Assembly: GCA_947502765.1 (NCBI GenBank)
Contig: CANNBA010000002.1
Span: 1 to 64,000 of the forward strand
Direction of reading: 5' to 3'
From: BACL11 sp945865535
GTDB lineage: Bacteria > Bacteroidota > Bacteroidia > Flavobacteriales > BACL11
DNA: 64,000 nt
Shown: one piece after another, positions 34,712-43,548 of the stretch
Layout: the number at the start of each line of letters is the position of its first letter
Position numbering within the stretch: the first letter of the stretch is position 1
The notes under the pieces: model-generated
Seen by the model: the letters and a program-made list of their open reading frames with translations, nothing else
Told to the model about the DNA's origin: nothing
Databases searched by the model: none
Translations under genes and position numbers: made by a program

Positions 34712-35271
34712 TGATATTGCCAATTGTAGCTTTTGGAGCCCCAATTTTAAGAAAGAATTGTGTAAATATTACACATGAATACCCAGAGTTAGATGCTTTA
34801 TTAGTTAATATGTGGGAAACAATGTATGAGGCTAGTGGTGTTGGCCTAGCTGCTCCTCAAATTAATAAAGCTATTAGACTATTTTTGATTGATACAACTC
34901 CATTTGTAGATGATGAGAAAGAATTACCAGTACAAGTCGTTAAGAAAGTATTTATCAACCCTAGAATCATTGAAGAAACAGGGGAGGAGTGGGAGTTTAA
35001 TGAGGGCTGTTTATCGATTCCAGAAATAAGGGAAGATGTTTCTAGAAAATCGTCTATTACTATTGAGTATTTTGACGAGAATTTTGACAAGCACACTGCT
35101 ATTTTTGATGGTTTAGTAGCTCGTGTTATCCAACATGAGTATGATCATATAAATGGTGTTTTATTTACTGATAAAATATCTCCATTAAGAAAAAAAATGA
35201 TAAAAGGTAAGCTTATGGATATCACTAATGGAAAAGTGAGTGCTACTTATAAGATGAGATTTTTGAAATAG
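34711..35271 (+). CDS. def: Peptide deformylase
   Basis: Removes the N-formyl group from new polypeptides; a metal enzyme of 186 aa. All three motifs are present: GVGLAAPQ, EGCLSIP with the metal-binding cysteine, and QHEYDH with the two histidines and the catalytic glutamate. The ATG overlaps the last base of the moxR-like stop. It is the last gene of the plus-strand run and ends 2 bp before the convergent FAH-family gene. Confidence 0.97.
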   Translation: MILPIVAFGAPILRKNCVNITHEYPELDALLVNMWETMYEASGVGLAAPQINKAIRLFLIDTTPFVDDEKELPVQVVKKVFINPRIIEETGEEWEFNEGCLSIPEIREDVSRKSSITIEYFDENFDKHTAIFDGLVARVIQHEYDHINGVLFTDKISPLRKKMIKGKLMDITNGKVSATYKMRFLK

Positions 35272-35272
35272 T

Positions 35273-35884
35273 TTACTTAATCAAAACTTTAAACATTTCT
35301 TGTTCTCCAATAAAACCATTTAAGAGATCCCCTTTTTCTACTTTACCTACTCCCTCTGGAGTTCCGGTAAAAATTAAATCTCCAATTTTTAAAGAATAGA
35401 ATTTTGATAAATAAGCTATTATTTTATCAAACTTAAATATCATTTCAGAACTATTTCCTAGTTGAACTTGTTTTCCATTTTTATTTAAAGAAAATGTAAT
35501 ATTATCAAGCTCTAAATCTGATTTTTCAATAAAAGTGCTACTAATTTGTGCAGATCCATCAAAACCTTTTGCTTTTTCCCAAGGCAGGCCCTTCGCTTTA
35601 CATTCCTGCTGAATATCACGAGCCGTAAAATCAATTCCTAAACCAATTTCTGAGTAGTACTTATGAGCAAACTTTTCTTCAATATGTTTACCAGGCTTGT
35701 TAATTTTCACAACTAATTCTACTTCATAGTGAATGTCATTAGAAAAATGGGGAATAAAAAATGGATGACCTTTGGGCTGAATGGCTGTTTCAGGTTTTAG
35801 AAAGAATAAAGGTTCAGTAGGGACAGTATTGCCTAATTCCTGGGCATGTTTTGCATAGTTTCTTCCAATACATAATATCTTCAT
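35273..35884 (-). CDS. Fumarylacetoacetate hydrolase (FAH)-family protein
   Basis: A 203-aa small FAH-fold protein. It opens ILCIGRNYAKHAQEL, has PLFFLKPETAI, the metal-binding HYEVELVV and GLGIDFTARDIQ segments, and TGTPEGVG near the end. Members hydrolyse or decarboxylate diketo acids, for example acylpyruvate hydrolase or oxaloacetate decarboxylase; the substrate cannot be read from sequence. It overlaps the upstream sdpI-like gene by 4 bp and is the last gene of a three-gene minus-strand unit with the exonuclease. Confidence 0.9.
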   Translation of the reverse strand: MKILCIGRNYAKHAQELGNTVPTEPLFFLKPETAIQPKGHPFFIPHFSNDIHYEVELVVKINKPGKHIEEKFAHKYYSEIGLGIDFTARDIQQECKAKGLPWEKAKGFDGSAQISSTFIEKSDLELDNITFSLNKNGKQVQLGNSSEMIFKFDKIIAYLSKFYSLKIGDLIFTGTPEGVGKVEKGDLLNGFIGEQEMFKVLIK

Positions 35885-36237
35885 AATCTGTTACCCTTTT
35901 TATCAAAATTTTTGTTCAACTCTATTTCTGTTTTCCAAATTGATAATCCTAGCAATAGAAGGAGAATTGCAGTAGATGCCAGTAATCCATCTTCAGATTG
36001 ATATTTCATAAGTATTATAATGGCTTGTACTAAGGAAGTTATTAGGGACGCAACAAGTAAATATTTTGTACTTACTTTATTTGCAAAGTCCCATACTTTT
36101 TGGTTTTGCATACTTCTATTTGTTCGATAACCATATAATGGATTTATTTTCTTTGGTGGAAATTTATAAAAAATATAAGTAAGTATAACCATTAATGGTC
36201 CGCAACTAAGATGGGCTATTAATATCTTTACATCCAT
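35881..36237 (-). CDS. SdpI-family membrane protein
   Basis: A 118-aa membrane protein with three hydrophobic helices (about residues 7-24, 57-77 and 86-103). A conserved loop between the first two reads NPLYGYRTNRSM and continues to VWDFANK, which is the SdpI/YhfL signature. Bacillus SdpI gives immunity to a killing factor, but the wider family has unknown roles, and nothing here points to a toxin. It starts on the last base of the exonuclease stop region and overlaps the FAH gene by 4 bp. Confidence 0.85.
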   Translation of the reverse strand: MDVKILIAHLSCGPLMVILTYIFYKFPPKKINPLYGYRTNRSMQNQKVWDFANKVSTKYLLVASLITSLVQAIIILMKYQSEDGLLASTAILLLLLGLSIWKTEIELNKNFDKKGNRL

Positions 36238-37022
36238 TAAGATTTAAACTTATTTTCTAATTTCATTTTTATGGCAAAATTACGCATTACATTTTTGGTG
36301 TATAAAGGGAATTCTGCATTCTGTATCCAAGAAAAATAGCCAGGATTATCATTCCATATTTGAGCTAAAGTTACATCACGATACTTGCCAAAACTTAATA
36401 TCTCTTCTCCGCTTTCATTAAATCGAATGAAACCCGCCATATCAGCAAATTTTCCTCCTCTCTCTGAAAATTCAGCAAGAAAATGTACATCATTTTCTAA
36501 TTCTTCATATTTATCTAACTGAGCTAATAGTACTTCATAAGTTGCATTGGTATCAGCCTGAGCAGAGTGGGCATTTGTTAAATCTTTATTGCAATAAAAT
36601 TGGTAAGCCGCTACCAGGGTTCTTTGTTCTAATTTGTGAAATATATTTTGAACATCAACAGCTTTTCTATTTGCCATATCAAAGTCAATTTCAGCTCTTA
36701 AAAACTCTTCAGCAAGTAGTGGGATATCAAATTTGTTAGAGTTATAGCCTGCTAAATCGCAATTGTGTATTAGCTCTGAAATTTCGGGTGCTAATTCTTT
36801 AAAAGTAGGTTCATTTGCTACTTTCTCATCTGATATTCCGTGAATAGCAGTAGTTTCTAAGGGAATTGGAATTATAGGATTTACTAGCCAAGTTTTACTT
36901 TCTTTATTGCCGTTTGGAAATACTTTTAGAATTGCTATTTCAACAATTCTATCTGTTGCAACTTGCACTCCTGTTGTTTCCAAATCAAAGAATACAATGG
37001 GTTTTTTTAGTTTTAAATTCAT
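36237..37022 (-). CDS. 3'-5' exonuclease (DnaQ/epsilon-like)
   Basis: A 261-aa DEDDh exonuclease. Exo I is VFFDLETTG with the metal-binding Asp and Glu, Exo II is GYNSNKFDIPLL, and Exo III is the AHSAQADT segment with His and Asp. The C-terminal 90 residues hold an extra domain (ILSFGKYRD, then NPGYFSWI) common in flavobacterial exonucleases of this type. It may act as a proofreading or repair nuclease; it is too small and isolated to be called DnaQ with confidence. A variant -7 box ends 4 nt before the ATG, so a leaderless mRNA is possible. Confidence 0.9.
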   Translation of the reverse strand: MNLKLKKPIVFFDLETTGVQVATDRIVEIAILKVFPNGNKESKTWLVNPIIPIPLETTAIHGISDEKVANEPTFKELAPEISELIHNCDLAGYNSNKFDIPLLAEEFLRAEIDFDMANRKAVDVQNIFHKLEQRTLVAAYQFYCNKDLTNAHSAQADTNATYEVLLAQLDKYEELENDVHFLAEFSERGGKFADMAGFIRFNESGEEILSFGKYRDVTLAQIWNDNPGYFSWIQNAEFPLYTKNVMRNFAIKMKLENKFKS

Positions 37023-37026
37023 AATA

Positions 37027-37034
37027 CGAAAGTA
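37027..37034 (-). promoter_or_regulatory. Variant -7 box of the exonuclease gene
   Basis: The minus strand reads TACTTTCG, one mismatch from TAnnTTTG, ending 4 nt before the ATG at 37022. Confidence 0.4.
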
Positions 37035-37062
37035 AAATTTTAGTGGAACTAAAAATTTGGCT

Positions 37063-38409
37063 TTAAACTATAGTATTTACATCAAATTTTTCGAGATAGT
37101 CTGCAACTCTTCTTACAAATTGGCCCCCAAGTGCTCCATCAACAACTCTGTGATCGTAAGATAAAGACAAGAACATCATGTGACGAATAGCAATTACATC
37201 ACCATGTTCAGTTTCTAACACAACTGGTTTCTTTTTGATTACACCACAAGCTAAAATTGCTACTTGAGGTTGGTTTATAATCGGAGTGCCCATAAGATTG
37301 CCAAAAGTACCCACATTAGTCATGGTAATTGTTCCTCCTTGTATATCATCTGGTTTTAATTGACCTGCTCTAGCTCTTGTTGCTAAATCATTTACCGATT
37401 TAGTAATCCCAATTAAATTTTTATTTTGACATTCTTTAATTACAGGAACAATTAAATTTCCGTCAGGTAAGGCAGCAGCCATACCTATATTTACATTTTT
37501 ATGAATGTGAATGTTTGTTCCATCTACAGAAACATTAACCATAGGGAAATCTTTAACAGCTTTTGCCATGGCCTCAATAATAATAGGAGTAAAGGTTATA
37601 TTTTGACCTTCTCTTCTTTTGAAATCATCTTTTATAGAGTCTCTCCAATTTACCACATTTGTCATATCGGCCTCTACAAATGATGTAATGTGTGCAGAAG
37701 TTTGTTTTGACATAGTCATATGAGCAGAAATCAATTTTCTCATTCTGTCCATTTCAACAATTTCGGTGTCGCCAGTATTTGGAATATTTACTCTGTTCTG
37801 TGATGTCGTAGCAATTTGAGCCGCTTTTTGTTCAGTTTGTGTAGCTATTACTTCAGGTGCTATTTCAACAGTTATTTTAGGTGCTGATCCTCTATTTTGC
37901 AAATAAACAAGCATATCTGATTTAGTAACTCTATCATCTTTACCTGTTCCAGGGATAGTATCTAATTCAGCTATAGCAATTTTCTCTTGGGAGGCCATAC
38001 TTCTTACTAGTGGAGAGTAGAATCTGTCTCCAGAATTACTAATAGTAGGTTTTGTAGTAGTTTCCACTGCTTTAGTTACAGTTTCTTCAACAGCTTTTGT
38101 TGCGACTGTTACAGGCAAACAATCTATATAAGTGACTTTAGTTATTGTAGGGGTTTCATTTCCACCAGCTTCAGTTTCTATTATGGCAAACGGTTCCCCA
38201 ACTTTAACAACATCATCAGCTCCAAAAAGCATTTCAACTAATTTACCTTGATGAGTTGAAGGAACTTCAGAATCTACTTTATCAGTAGCAATTTCTATGA
38301 TTGTTTCATCAAGCTCCACCATATCTCCAATTTTCTTACTCCATGAGATTATAGTTGCTTCTGAAACACTTTCTCCCATTTTGGGCATTATAAGTTCAAC
38401 TCTTGCCAT
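37063..38409 (-). CDS. Dihydrolipoamide acyltransferase (E2) of a 2-oxo acid dehydrogenase
   Basis: A 448-aa E2 core component. The lipoyl domain is at residues 1-80 with lipoylated Lys44 in ATDKVDSEVPS. A Thr/Val-rich linker follows. The E3/E1-binding domain lies at about 130-170 (SPLVRSMASQEKI ... GKDDRVTKSDML), and the catalytic domain at about 220-448 has the active-site histidine in DHRVVDGALGG. The substrate class is uncertain: pyruvate, 2-oxoglutarate and branched-chain E2s look alike at this level, though the sequence resembles the branched-chain type. No E1 or E3 gene is adjacent. A -7 box is at 38426-38433. Confidence 0.9.
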   Translation of the reverse strand: MARVELIMPKMGESVSEATIISWSKKIGDMVELDETIIEIATDKVDSEVPSTHQGKLVEMLFGADDVVKVGEPFAIIETEAGGNETPTITKVTYIDCLPVTVATKAVEETVTKAVETTTKPTISNSGDRFYSPLVRSMASQEKIAIAELDTIPGTGKDDRVTKSDMLVYLQNRGSAPKITVEIAPEVIATQTEQKAAQIATTSQNRVNIPNTGDTEIVEMDRMRKLISAHMTMSKQTSAHITSFVEADMTNVVNWRDSIKDDFKRREGQNITFTPIIIEAMAKAVKDFPMVNVSVDGTNIHIHKNVNIGMAAALPDGNLIVPVIKECQNKNLIGITKSVNDLATRARAGQLKPDDIQGGTITMTNVGTFGNLMGTPIINQPQVAILACGVIKKKPVVLETEHGDVIAIRHMMFLSLSYDHRVVDGALGGQFVRRVADYLEKFDVNTIV

Positions 38410-38425
38410 AGTTTTAAATTTTGGG

Positions 38426-38433
38426 CAAAATTA
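38426..38433 (-). promoter_or_regulatory. -7 promoter box of the E2 gene
   Basis: The minus strand reads TAATTTTG, an exact TAnnTTTG match, 16 nt before the ATG at 38409. Confidence 0.5.
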
Positions 38434-38499
38434 AGAAAAGAAAGTAAAATAGTTTCTTTTTAATGTTTACTTTTTATCAGTAGCATGTTACTATCTAAA

Positions 38500-39105
38500 T
38501 TACTCAGAATAAGGTATTCTGCTAGATATAGCAGTACCTAGAGTAATTTCATCAGTATATTCTAGTTCGTCACCAATAGCAATTCCTCTGGCAATTGATG
38601 ATATTTTGATGTTATAGTCTTTTAATCTTCTAAAAAGATAATAATTAGTGGTATCGCCCTCCATAGTTGTGCTTAATGCAAAAATAATTTCTGTTACCGC
38701 TTGATTTGTTATTCTGCTGATGAGTTCTTCTACTCTAATTTGACTAGGTCCAATACCATCTATAGGAGAAATTAAGCCTCCAAGTATATGGTAAACCCCT
38801 TTGTATTGCATGGTATTTTCAATTGCCATCATTACACGGATATCTTCCACCACACAAATGATTGATGCATCTCTTTTAGGATTTGCACAAACCTCACAAA
38901 AATTAGAATCAGAAATACTATAACATCTTGTACAGTAATTAATTCTGTTGATTAACTGAATGAATGCATCTCCGAATTGCTCTACGGATAATTTATCTTG
39001 TTTTAACATATGTAAAACTAATCTTAAAGCAGATTTACGCCCAATTCCTGGAAGACTAGATAATTGCTCAACAGCATTTTCAACAAGTTTAGATGGAAAA
39101 TTCAT
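38500..39105 (-). CDS. recR: Recombination mediator RecR
   Basis: A 201-aa protein that with RecO/RecF loads RecA at gaps. It has the helix-hairpin-helix start LSSLPGIGRKSALR, the four-cysteine zinc finger CTRC and CEVC, and the Toprim segment VVEDIRVMMAIE. The length is typical. The -7 box at 39111-39118 ends 5 nt before the ATG, predicting a leaderless transcript. It is divergent from the symporter gene. Confidence 0.95.
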   Translation of the reverse strand: MNFPSKLVENAVEQLSSLPGIGRKSALRLVLHMLKQDKLSVEQFGDAFIQLINRINYCTRCYSISDSNFCEVCANPKRDASIICVVEDIRVMMAIENTMQYKGVYHILGGLISPIDGIGPSQIRVEELISRITNQAVTEIIFALSTTMEGDTTNYYLFRRLKDYNIKISSIARGIAIGDELEYTDEITLGTAISSRIPYSE

Positions 39106-39110
39106 GCTTG

Positions 39111-39118
39111 CAAAGTTA
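39111..39118 (-). promoter_or_regulatory. -7 promoter box of recR (leaderless type)
   Basis: The minus strand reads TAACTTTG, an exact TAnnTTTG match, ending 5 nt before the recR ATG. Confidence 0.6.
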
Positions 39119-39138
39119 GTATTAATGGCTAAAAATTT

Positions 39139-39146
39139 TAGCTTTG
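39139..39146 (+). promoter_or_regulatory. -7 promoter box of the symporter gene
   Basis: TAGCTTTG, an exact TAnnTTTG match, 15 nt before the ATG at 39162. It is divergent from the recR box. Confidence 0.55.
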
Positions 39147-39161
39147 TGAAAAAAAATTTCT

Positions 39162-40583
39162 ATGTCATCTACTTTATTATTAAGCGTAATTTCATTATAT
39201 TTTATACTTCTTTTCTTTATCTCTTATTTGACAGGAAAAGATGATAGTAATGATTCTTTTTTTCTAGGAAATAGAAATTCTCCATGGTATGTTATAGCTT
39301 ATGGAATGATAGGCGCTACTCTTTCTGGGGTTACTTTTATGTCAGTACCTGGAATGGTGGGTTCAAGTGAGTTTTCATACCTACAAATGGTATTTGGTTT
39401 TTTTGTTGGTTATTTTGTTATTTCTAGAGTTTTATTACCGCTGTATTACAATTTAGGATTAACATCTATTTACACCTACTTAAAAGATAGATTGGGTTAT
39501 AGTAGTTATAAAACGGGCTCAGCATTCTTTTTGCTTTCAAGAACTATCGGATCTGCATTCAGATTATATCTCATGGCTACAGTATTGCAGTTTGCGGTTT
39601 TTGATGCATGGAATATCCCTTTCTTTATTACGGTTATAATTACCATAGCACTTATTTGGTTATATACTCACAGAAGCGGAATGAAGACAATTATCTGGAC
39701 AGATACACTCCAAACTACATTTATGCTCGCAAGTGTTATTATCATAGCCTATATATTAATTGATAGGATGGGTTTTGATTTCTCTTCAGCATATAATTTA
39801 ATTAAAGACTCTGATTATTCTAAAGTCTTTTTCTTTGAAGATTGGACTGATAAAAAATACTTCTTTAAACAGTTTTTTTCAGGAGTTTTTATGGCGATTG
39901 TAATGACGGGGCTTGATCAAGATCAGATGCAAAAAAATCTTAGCTGCCGAAATTTAAAAGATGCACAAAAGAATATGACGGTATTTAGTATAATCCTCAT
40001 TTTCGTTGATTTACTTTTTCTTTCTTTTGGAGCGATTCTTTTTATTTACTCAGAATCAGTTGGTTTTAATATTCCAAGCAATACAGATTTACTTTTTCCA
40101 TATATTGTTTTTAAGTCTGAATTGCCAATTTATGTTGGTTTAGTTTTTATTATTGGCATAATTGCTGCTGCTTATTCTACTGCAGATTCAGCTCTTACAT
40201 CACTTACAACATCTTTTTGTATTGATATTATTGAGATTGATAAGCAAGAACCTGAAAAGCAAGTCAAGACAAGAAAAAAAGTTCATGTATTATTTTCCTT
40301 TATAATATTAGTTGTAATTTTACTATTTGATGCTCTTAATAATGAAAGTGTTATAAAATCATTATTTACGGTAGCTGGCTATACTTATGGTCCGCTTCTT
40401 GGTATGTTTTCATTTGGACTTTTTACTAAACATAAAGTTAAAGACAAGTTTGTTCCCTTTGTTGCAATTTCCTCACCCGTTATCTGCTATATTTTAAGTT
40501 TATATATTCCTTTTGGATTTGAACTACTTATTCTAAATGGATTTATTACTTTTATAGGGTTATTATTACTTAGAGTAAAGTAA
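39162..40583 (+). CDS. Sodium:solute symporter (SSS family)
   Basis: A 473-aa inner-membrane protein with about 12-13 hydrophobic helices. The SSS signature lies in the second and third helices (DSFFLGNRNSPWYVIAYGMIGATLSG, read in two parts), with a GLDQDQMQKNLSCR loop and an AAYSTADSALTSLTTSF helix carrying the conserved sodium-site serines and threonines. The substrate is not predictable. It precedes the acyl-CoA reductase by 6 bp, so the two are likely co-transcribed. Confidence 0.9.
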   Translation: MSSTLLLSVISLYFILLFFISYLTGKDDSNDSFFLGNRNSPWYVIAYGMIGATLSGVTFMSVPGMVGSSEFSYLQMVFGFFVGYFVISRVLLPLYYNLGLTSIYTYLKDRLGYSSYKTGSAFFLLSRTIGSAFRLYLMATVLQFAVFDAWNIPFFITVIITIALIWLYTHRSGMKTIIWTDTLQTTFMLASVIIIAYILIDRMGFDFSSAYNLIKDSDYSKVFFFEDWTDKKYFFKQFFSGVFMAIVMTGLDQDQMQKNLSCRNLKDAQKNMTVFSIILIFVDLLFLSFGAILFIYSESVGFNIPSNTDLLFPYIVFKSELPIYVGLVFIIGIIAAAYSTADSALTSLTTSFCIDIIEIDKQEPEKQVKTRKKVHVLFSFIILVVILLFDALNNESVIKSLFTVAGYTYGPLLGMFSFGLFTKHKVKDKFVPFVAISSPVICYILSLYIPFGFELLILNGFITFIGLLLLRVK

Positions 40584-40589
40584 TTTTTA

Positions 40590-41594
40590 ATGAAGTTACA
40601 AGCAAGAATAGAAGCCTTTACTCAGCTAGGTCATTATCTTAAAAATGATATATTCCAAGAGAAAGCAGCAGAGTTACATTTAGCAGAAGTACTAAACCCT
40701 TGGTTTACCAAAGAAAACATTGAAAATGCCATAAATGCTTGGCAGGAACAATTAAAAGAAGATATGCTTACTGCCTGGCTAAATCCTTATAAATTAAAGG
40801 AATTAGCAAGTCCAAAAAAGGTTCTTGTAATTATGGCGGGTAATATTCCTTTAGTTGGTTTTCATGATTTTCTTAGTGTTCTTCTTTCAGGTCATAAAGT
40901 AGTTGTTAAAATGTCAAGTACCGATAATGTGCTCTTAAAAGTAATGATTGAAAAACTACTAAGTATCGCTCCTGAATTTAAACAAAGCATCTCTTTTATT
41001 GATGACGTGAAAAATAAAGATTTTGATGGGGTAATTGCTACAGGAAGTGATAATTCGGCCCAGTTTTTTGAGTATTATTTTAAAGGTGCTCAAAAGATAA
41101 TTCGTAAAAACAGAAGATCAGTTGCTGTCCTTGATGGCACTGAGACCGATATAGAGTTAAAAGGACTTGCTAATGATGTATTTTCCTATTTTGGTTTGGG
41201 TTGTAGAAATGTCTCCAAACTCTTTTTGCCAACTGGATATGACTTAAATAAACTATTTGAGGTATTTTATCCTTTTCATAATATTGTGGAACATAAAAAG
41301 TATGGAAATAATTACGATTATAACAAAGCAATTTTTTTAATGGGCAGTAATAAATTGATTGAAAATGGATTTTTACTTATGAAAGAGGATAAGTCATTGC
41401 TTTCTCCTGTTGCAATGTTGTATTACCAGTATTATGATGATAGGCACATTGTGGATCACTTTATTGAAGAAAATAGGCATAGTTTACAGTGTATAGTTTC
41501 AAAACAAGAGGTTCCTTTTGGTACTAGCCAAAAACCCAACCTTTGGGATTATGCGGATGGGGTAGATACCATAGAGTTCTTAAGGTCGCTATAA
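40590..41594 (+). CDS. LuxC-like acyl-CoA reductase
   Basis: A 334-aa protein of the LuxC/acyl-CoA reductase family, NAD(P)H-dependent formation of aldehydes from acyl-CoA or acyl esters. Seen are the VLVIMAGNIPLVGFHD segment, the SGHKVVVKMSS strand, GVIATGSDNSA, and FGLGCRNVSKLFLP with the likely catalytic cysteine. This length is usual for the Bacteroidota form, which is shorter than luminescence LuxC. No luxAB or fatty-acid reductase partner is present. It follows the symporter by 6 bp and overlaps the convergent beta-helix gene by 6 bp. Confidence 0.85.
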   Translation: MKLQARIEAFTQLGHYLKNDIFQEKAAELHLAEVLNPWFTKENIENAINAWQEQLKEDMLTAWLNPYKLKELASPKKVLVIMAGNIPLVGFHDFLSVLLSGHKVVVKMSSTDNVLLKVMIEKLLSIAPEFKQSISFIDDVKNKDFDGVIATGSDNSAQFFEYYFKGAQKIIRKNRRSVAVLDGTETDIELKGLANDVFSYFGLGCRNVSKLFLPTGYDLNKLFEVFYPFHNIVEHKKYGNNYDYNKAIFLMGSNKLIENGFLLMKEDKSLLSPVAMLYYQYYDDRHIVDHFIEENRHSLQCIVSKQEVPFGTSQKPNLWDYADGVDTIEFLRSL

Positions 41595-43040
41595 TTCATC
41601 CACAAACTCATAAGCTCCTATATCTGGATTATTTCTAGTATTACCTTCAATGTCATTAAAATTACCCATACTGTTCCCGGCATCAATGGCTGGAGAATTT
41701 TCCTTTAGATGAAAATCACCTTCATACCCATCTTTAAAGTTTACTGCTTGATTTAAGATTACATTCTGATAATGCGAATTATCGGTGTTAATTGAAGGAT
41801 CTAGTTTTATAAGGCAATGGTCAAAAGTATAGTTGAATAGACCTTCTTGTTCTTGAAAACTCACTTCAGTAGATAATGACCCCTCAATAATACAATTGAT
41901 AAAATCAGCTGCTTTTAAGTCTCTATGATAAATAATTCCGTCACTTCCTTCATAATAGTTATTCAGTAGGATAGAGGGGGTATTTCTATTGTTATAATTC
42001 CAGTAGTTAGCAAAAGTACAATGGGTAAAATTATAAGTTCCGCCAATATTACAAGCCACTGCATATTGCCCACATCTACTTATTACAGTATTTTTTGCAC
42101 TAATGTTAGCTCCTTGTCCTAAAATACCAATTCCCGACATGTTTTTAATAATAGTATTATTGATTGTTAGGGTAGGGTTGTTATTGAATACAGTATCGGC
42201 ATGAATGCCAATATTTCCATTTTTTATAATGGCATAATTTATTTCATTATTGATACTTCCTGGCATTAGCCAAATTCTATCCCATTGACCAGGGATGTCT
42301 TTGTACCAAGAGTCTAATCGATCGCCTTGAAAAGTAACTTCATTATCAAGTATGCCATTTACTATTATTGTTCCTCCTGGGACTTCAGTAAATGGATTTC
42401 CAACTAATATACCTGAGTTTTTATGAAGATAAATGTTACAACCTTCATTTATTGTAAGTGTATTTCCTGGGTTAACTACAGCATAACCGTAAATAACGTG
42501 AGGCTTGTCGTTTTCCCAAGGGATAGAGCAGTCTAACAAGTGATAGTAGAAACGCGTAGTATCTGTTCCATTTATAATTAACCCAAAAGTATCTGCAGTA
42601 TGAAAATGAGCGTCTTGTCCATAGGCTACCAAATCAACATCTTGTTTAGTTGTTCCGGTAGTAAATACTAGCGAGTCTTTTAAGATATAAGGGGTGTTAT
42701 TGCTAGAAGGGTCAATAGTAACTTCAAGAAAAATAAAAATACTATCCTTTGCAGGAATCTCAATATTACTTTGGTTATTTCCTGCTATACCATCAATATT
42801 CATACGAAAATGAGCCGCTGAATTTCCTCTTAATTCAATGTTGGTTCTTACATCAAAGTCATTGTGATTGTAAACTGTAAGAGTTTTGGTTATTGAGCCA
42901 ATAGAGGCAAATACTGTATCAAAAGTAATTGTGTCGTTAGAAAAGTGTAAAATAGCGTTAGAATTATTATTGCTAAAATCTTCTTTCTTGCAAGCAAAAA
43001 GTATGGTTATAAGTAGCACAGGCAGGAAGTATTGTTTCAT
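41589..43040 (-). CDS. Outer-surface lipoprotein with parallel beta-helix
   Basis: A 483-aa predicted lipoprotein, with signal peptide and Cys17 (LFACKKED). The first 130 residues form an immunoglobulin-like domain (FDTVFASIGSITKTLTVYNHN). The rest carries right-handed parallel beta-helix repeats (TINEGCNIYLHKNSGILVG, then isolated NxxI strands up to residue 450). It ends in the PDIGAYEF motif common to secreted polysaccharide-binding or lyase-like repeats. No catalytic site is evident. It overlaps smpB by 4 bp (stop/start type) and is convergent with the acyl-CoA reductase. Confidence 0.85.
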   Translation of the reverse strand: MKQYFLPVLLITILFACKKEDFSNNNSNAILHFSNDTITFDTVFASIGSITKTLTVYNHNDFDVRTNIELRGNSAAHFRMNIDGIAGNNQSNIEIPAKDSIFIFLEVTIDPSSNNTPYILKDSLVFTTGTTKQDVDLVAYGQDAHFHTADTFGLIINGTDTTRFYYHLLDCSIPWENDKPHVIYGYAVVNPGNTLTINEGCNIYLHKNSGILVGNPFTEVPGGTIIVNGILDNEVTFQGDRLDSWYKDIPGQWDRIWLMPGSINNEINYAIIKNGNIGIHADTVFNNNPTLTINNTIIKNMSGIGILGQGANISAKNTVISRCGQYAVACNIGGTYNFTHCTFANYWNYNNRNTPSILLNNYYEGSDGIIYHRDLKAADFINCIIEGSLSTEVSFQEQEGLFNYTFDHCLIKLDPSINTDNSHYQNVILNQAVNFKDGYEGDFHLKENSPAIDAGNSMGNFNDIEGNTRNNPDIGAYEFVDEL

Positions 43041-43492
43041 TTTCTGCTATTTGTTATTCGATCCATATCTCTTTTTTGGTCGTTTTCTTTAATACTTTCT
43101 CTTTTATCGTAAATCTTTTTTCCTCTTGCTAGGGCGATTTCTAATTTTGCTTTGCCTGATTCATTGATAAACAATCTAATAGGAATAACAGCATTTCCTT
43201 TTTCTTTTACTTTTCCCAACATCTTATGAAGTTCCTGTTTATTTAGCAGTAGTTTTCTGTCTCTTTTGGGTTCATGATTGGCATAGCCTCCATTTGGATA
43301 CTCAGCAATATGTAAGTTCTTTACATATAGCTCTTCATCCATAAAAACGCAATAGGCATCCGAAATATTGGCTTGATTGTTCCGAATTGACTTAATTTCT
43401 GTTCCTACTAGAGAAATTCCTGCAACAAATGTAGCTATGAATTGGTATTCAAAGCTTGCTTTTCGATTCTTTATGTTGATGTTGGATGACAT
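43037..43492 (-). CDS. smpB: SsrA-binding protein SmpB
   Basis: Binds tmRNA and delivers it to stalled ribosomes for trans-translation. The 151-aa protein begins INIKNRKASFEYQF, has GTEIKSIRN and EELYVKNLHIAEY, and ends in the basic tail with KRESIKENDQKRD. I start at 43492; the upstream frame adds 8 residues that overlap the promoter. The -7 box at 43497-43504 leaves 4 nt to this ATG, implying a leaderless mRNA. The ssrA gene itself is not in the window. Confidence 0.95.
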   Translation of the reverse strand: MSSNINIKNRKASFEYQFIATFVAGISLVGTEIKSIRNNQANISDAYCVFMDEELYVKNLHIAEYPNGGYANHEPKRDRKLLLNKQELHKMLGKVKEKGNAVIPIRLFINESGKAKLEIALARGKKIYDKRESIKENDQKRDMDRITNSRK

Positions 43493-43496
43493 TTGG

Positions 43497-43504
43497 CAAA
43501 TGTA
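43497..43504 (-). promoter_or_regulatory. -7 promoter box of smpB (leaderless type)
   Basis: The minus strand reads TACATTTG, an exact TAnnTTTG match, ending 4 nt before the ATG at 43492. Confidence 0.6.
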
Positions 43505-43548
43505 ATAATTAAACAATTGCTAAATTGATCGATTGTTTAGTATTATCT

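Noticed and set aside
35881..36237. Immunity gene of a toxin system (SdpI)
   Set aside because: No toxin-like gene is adjacent, and SdpI-family proteins are common in unrelated contexts.
40590..41594. Part of a bioluminescence (lux) operon
   Set aside because: Only a LuxC-like reductase is present; no luxA, luxB, luxD or luxE is near, and Bacteroidota acyl-CoA reductases are widespread without luminescence.
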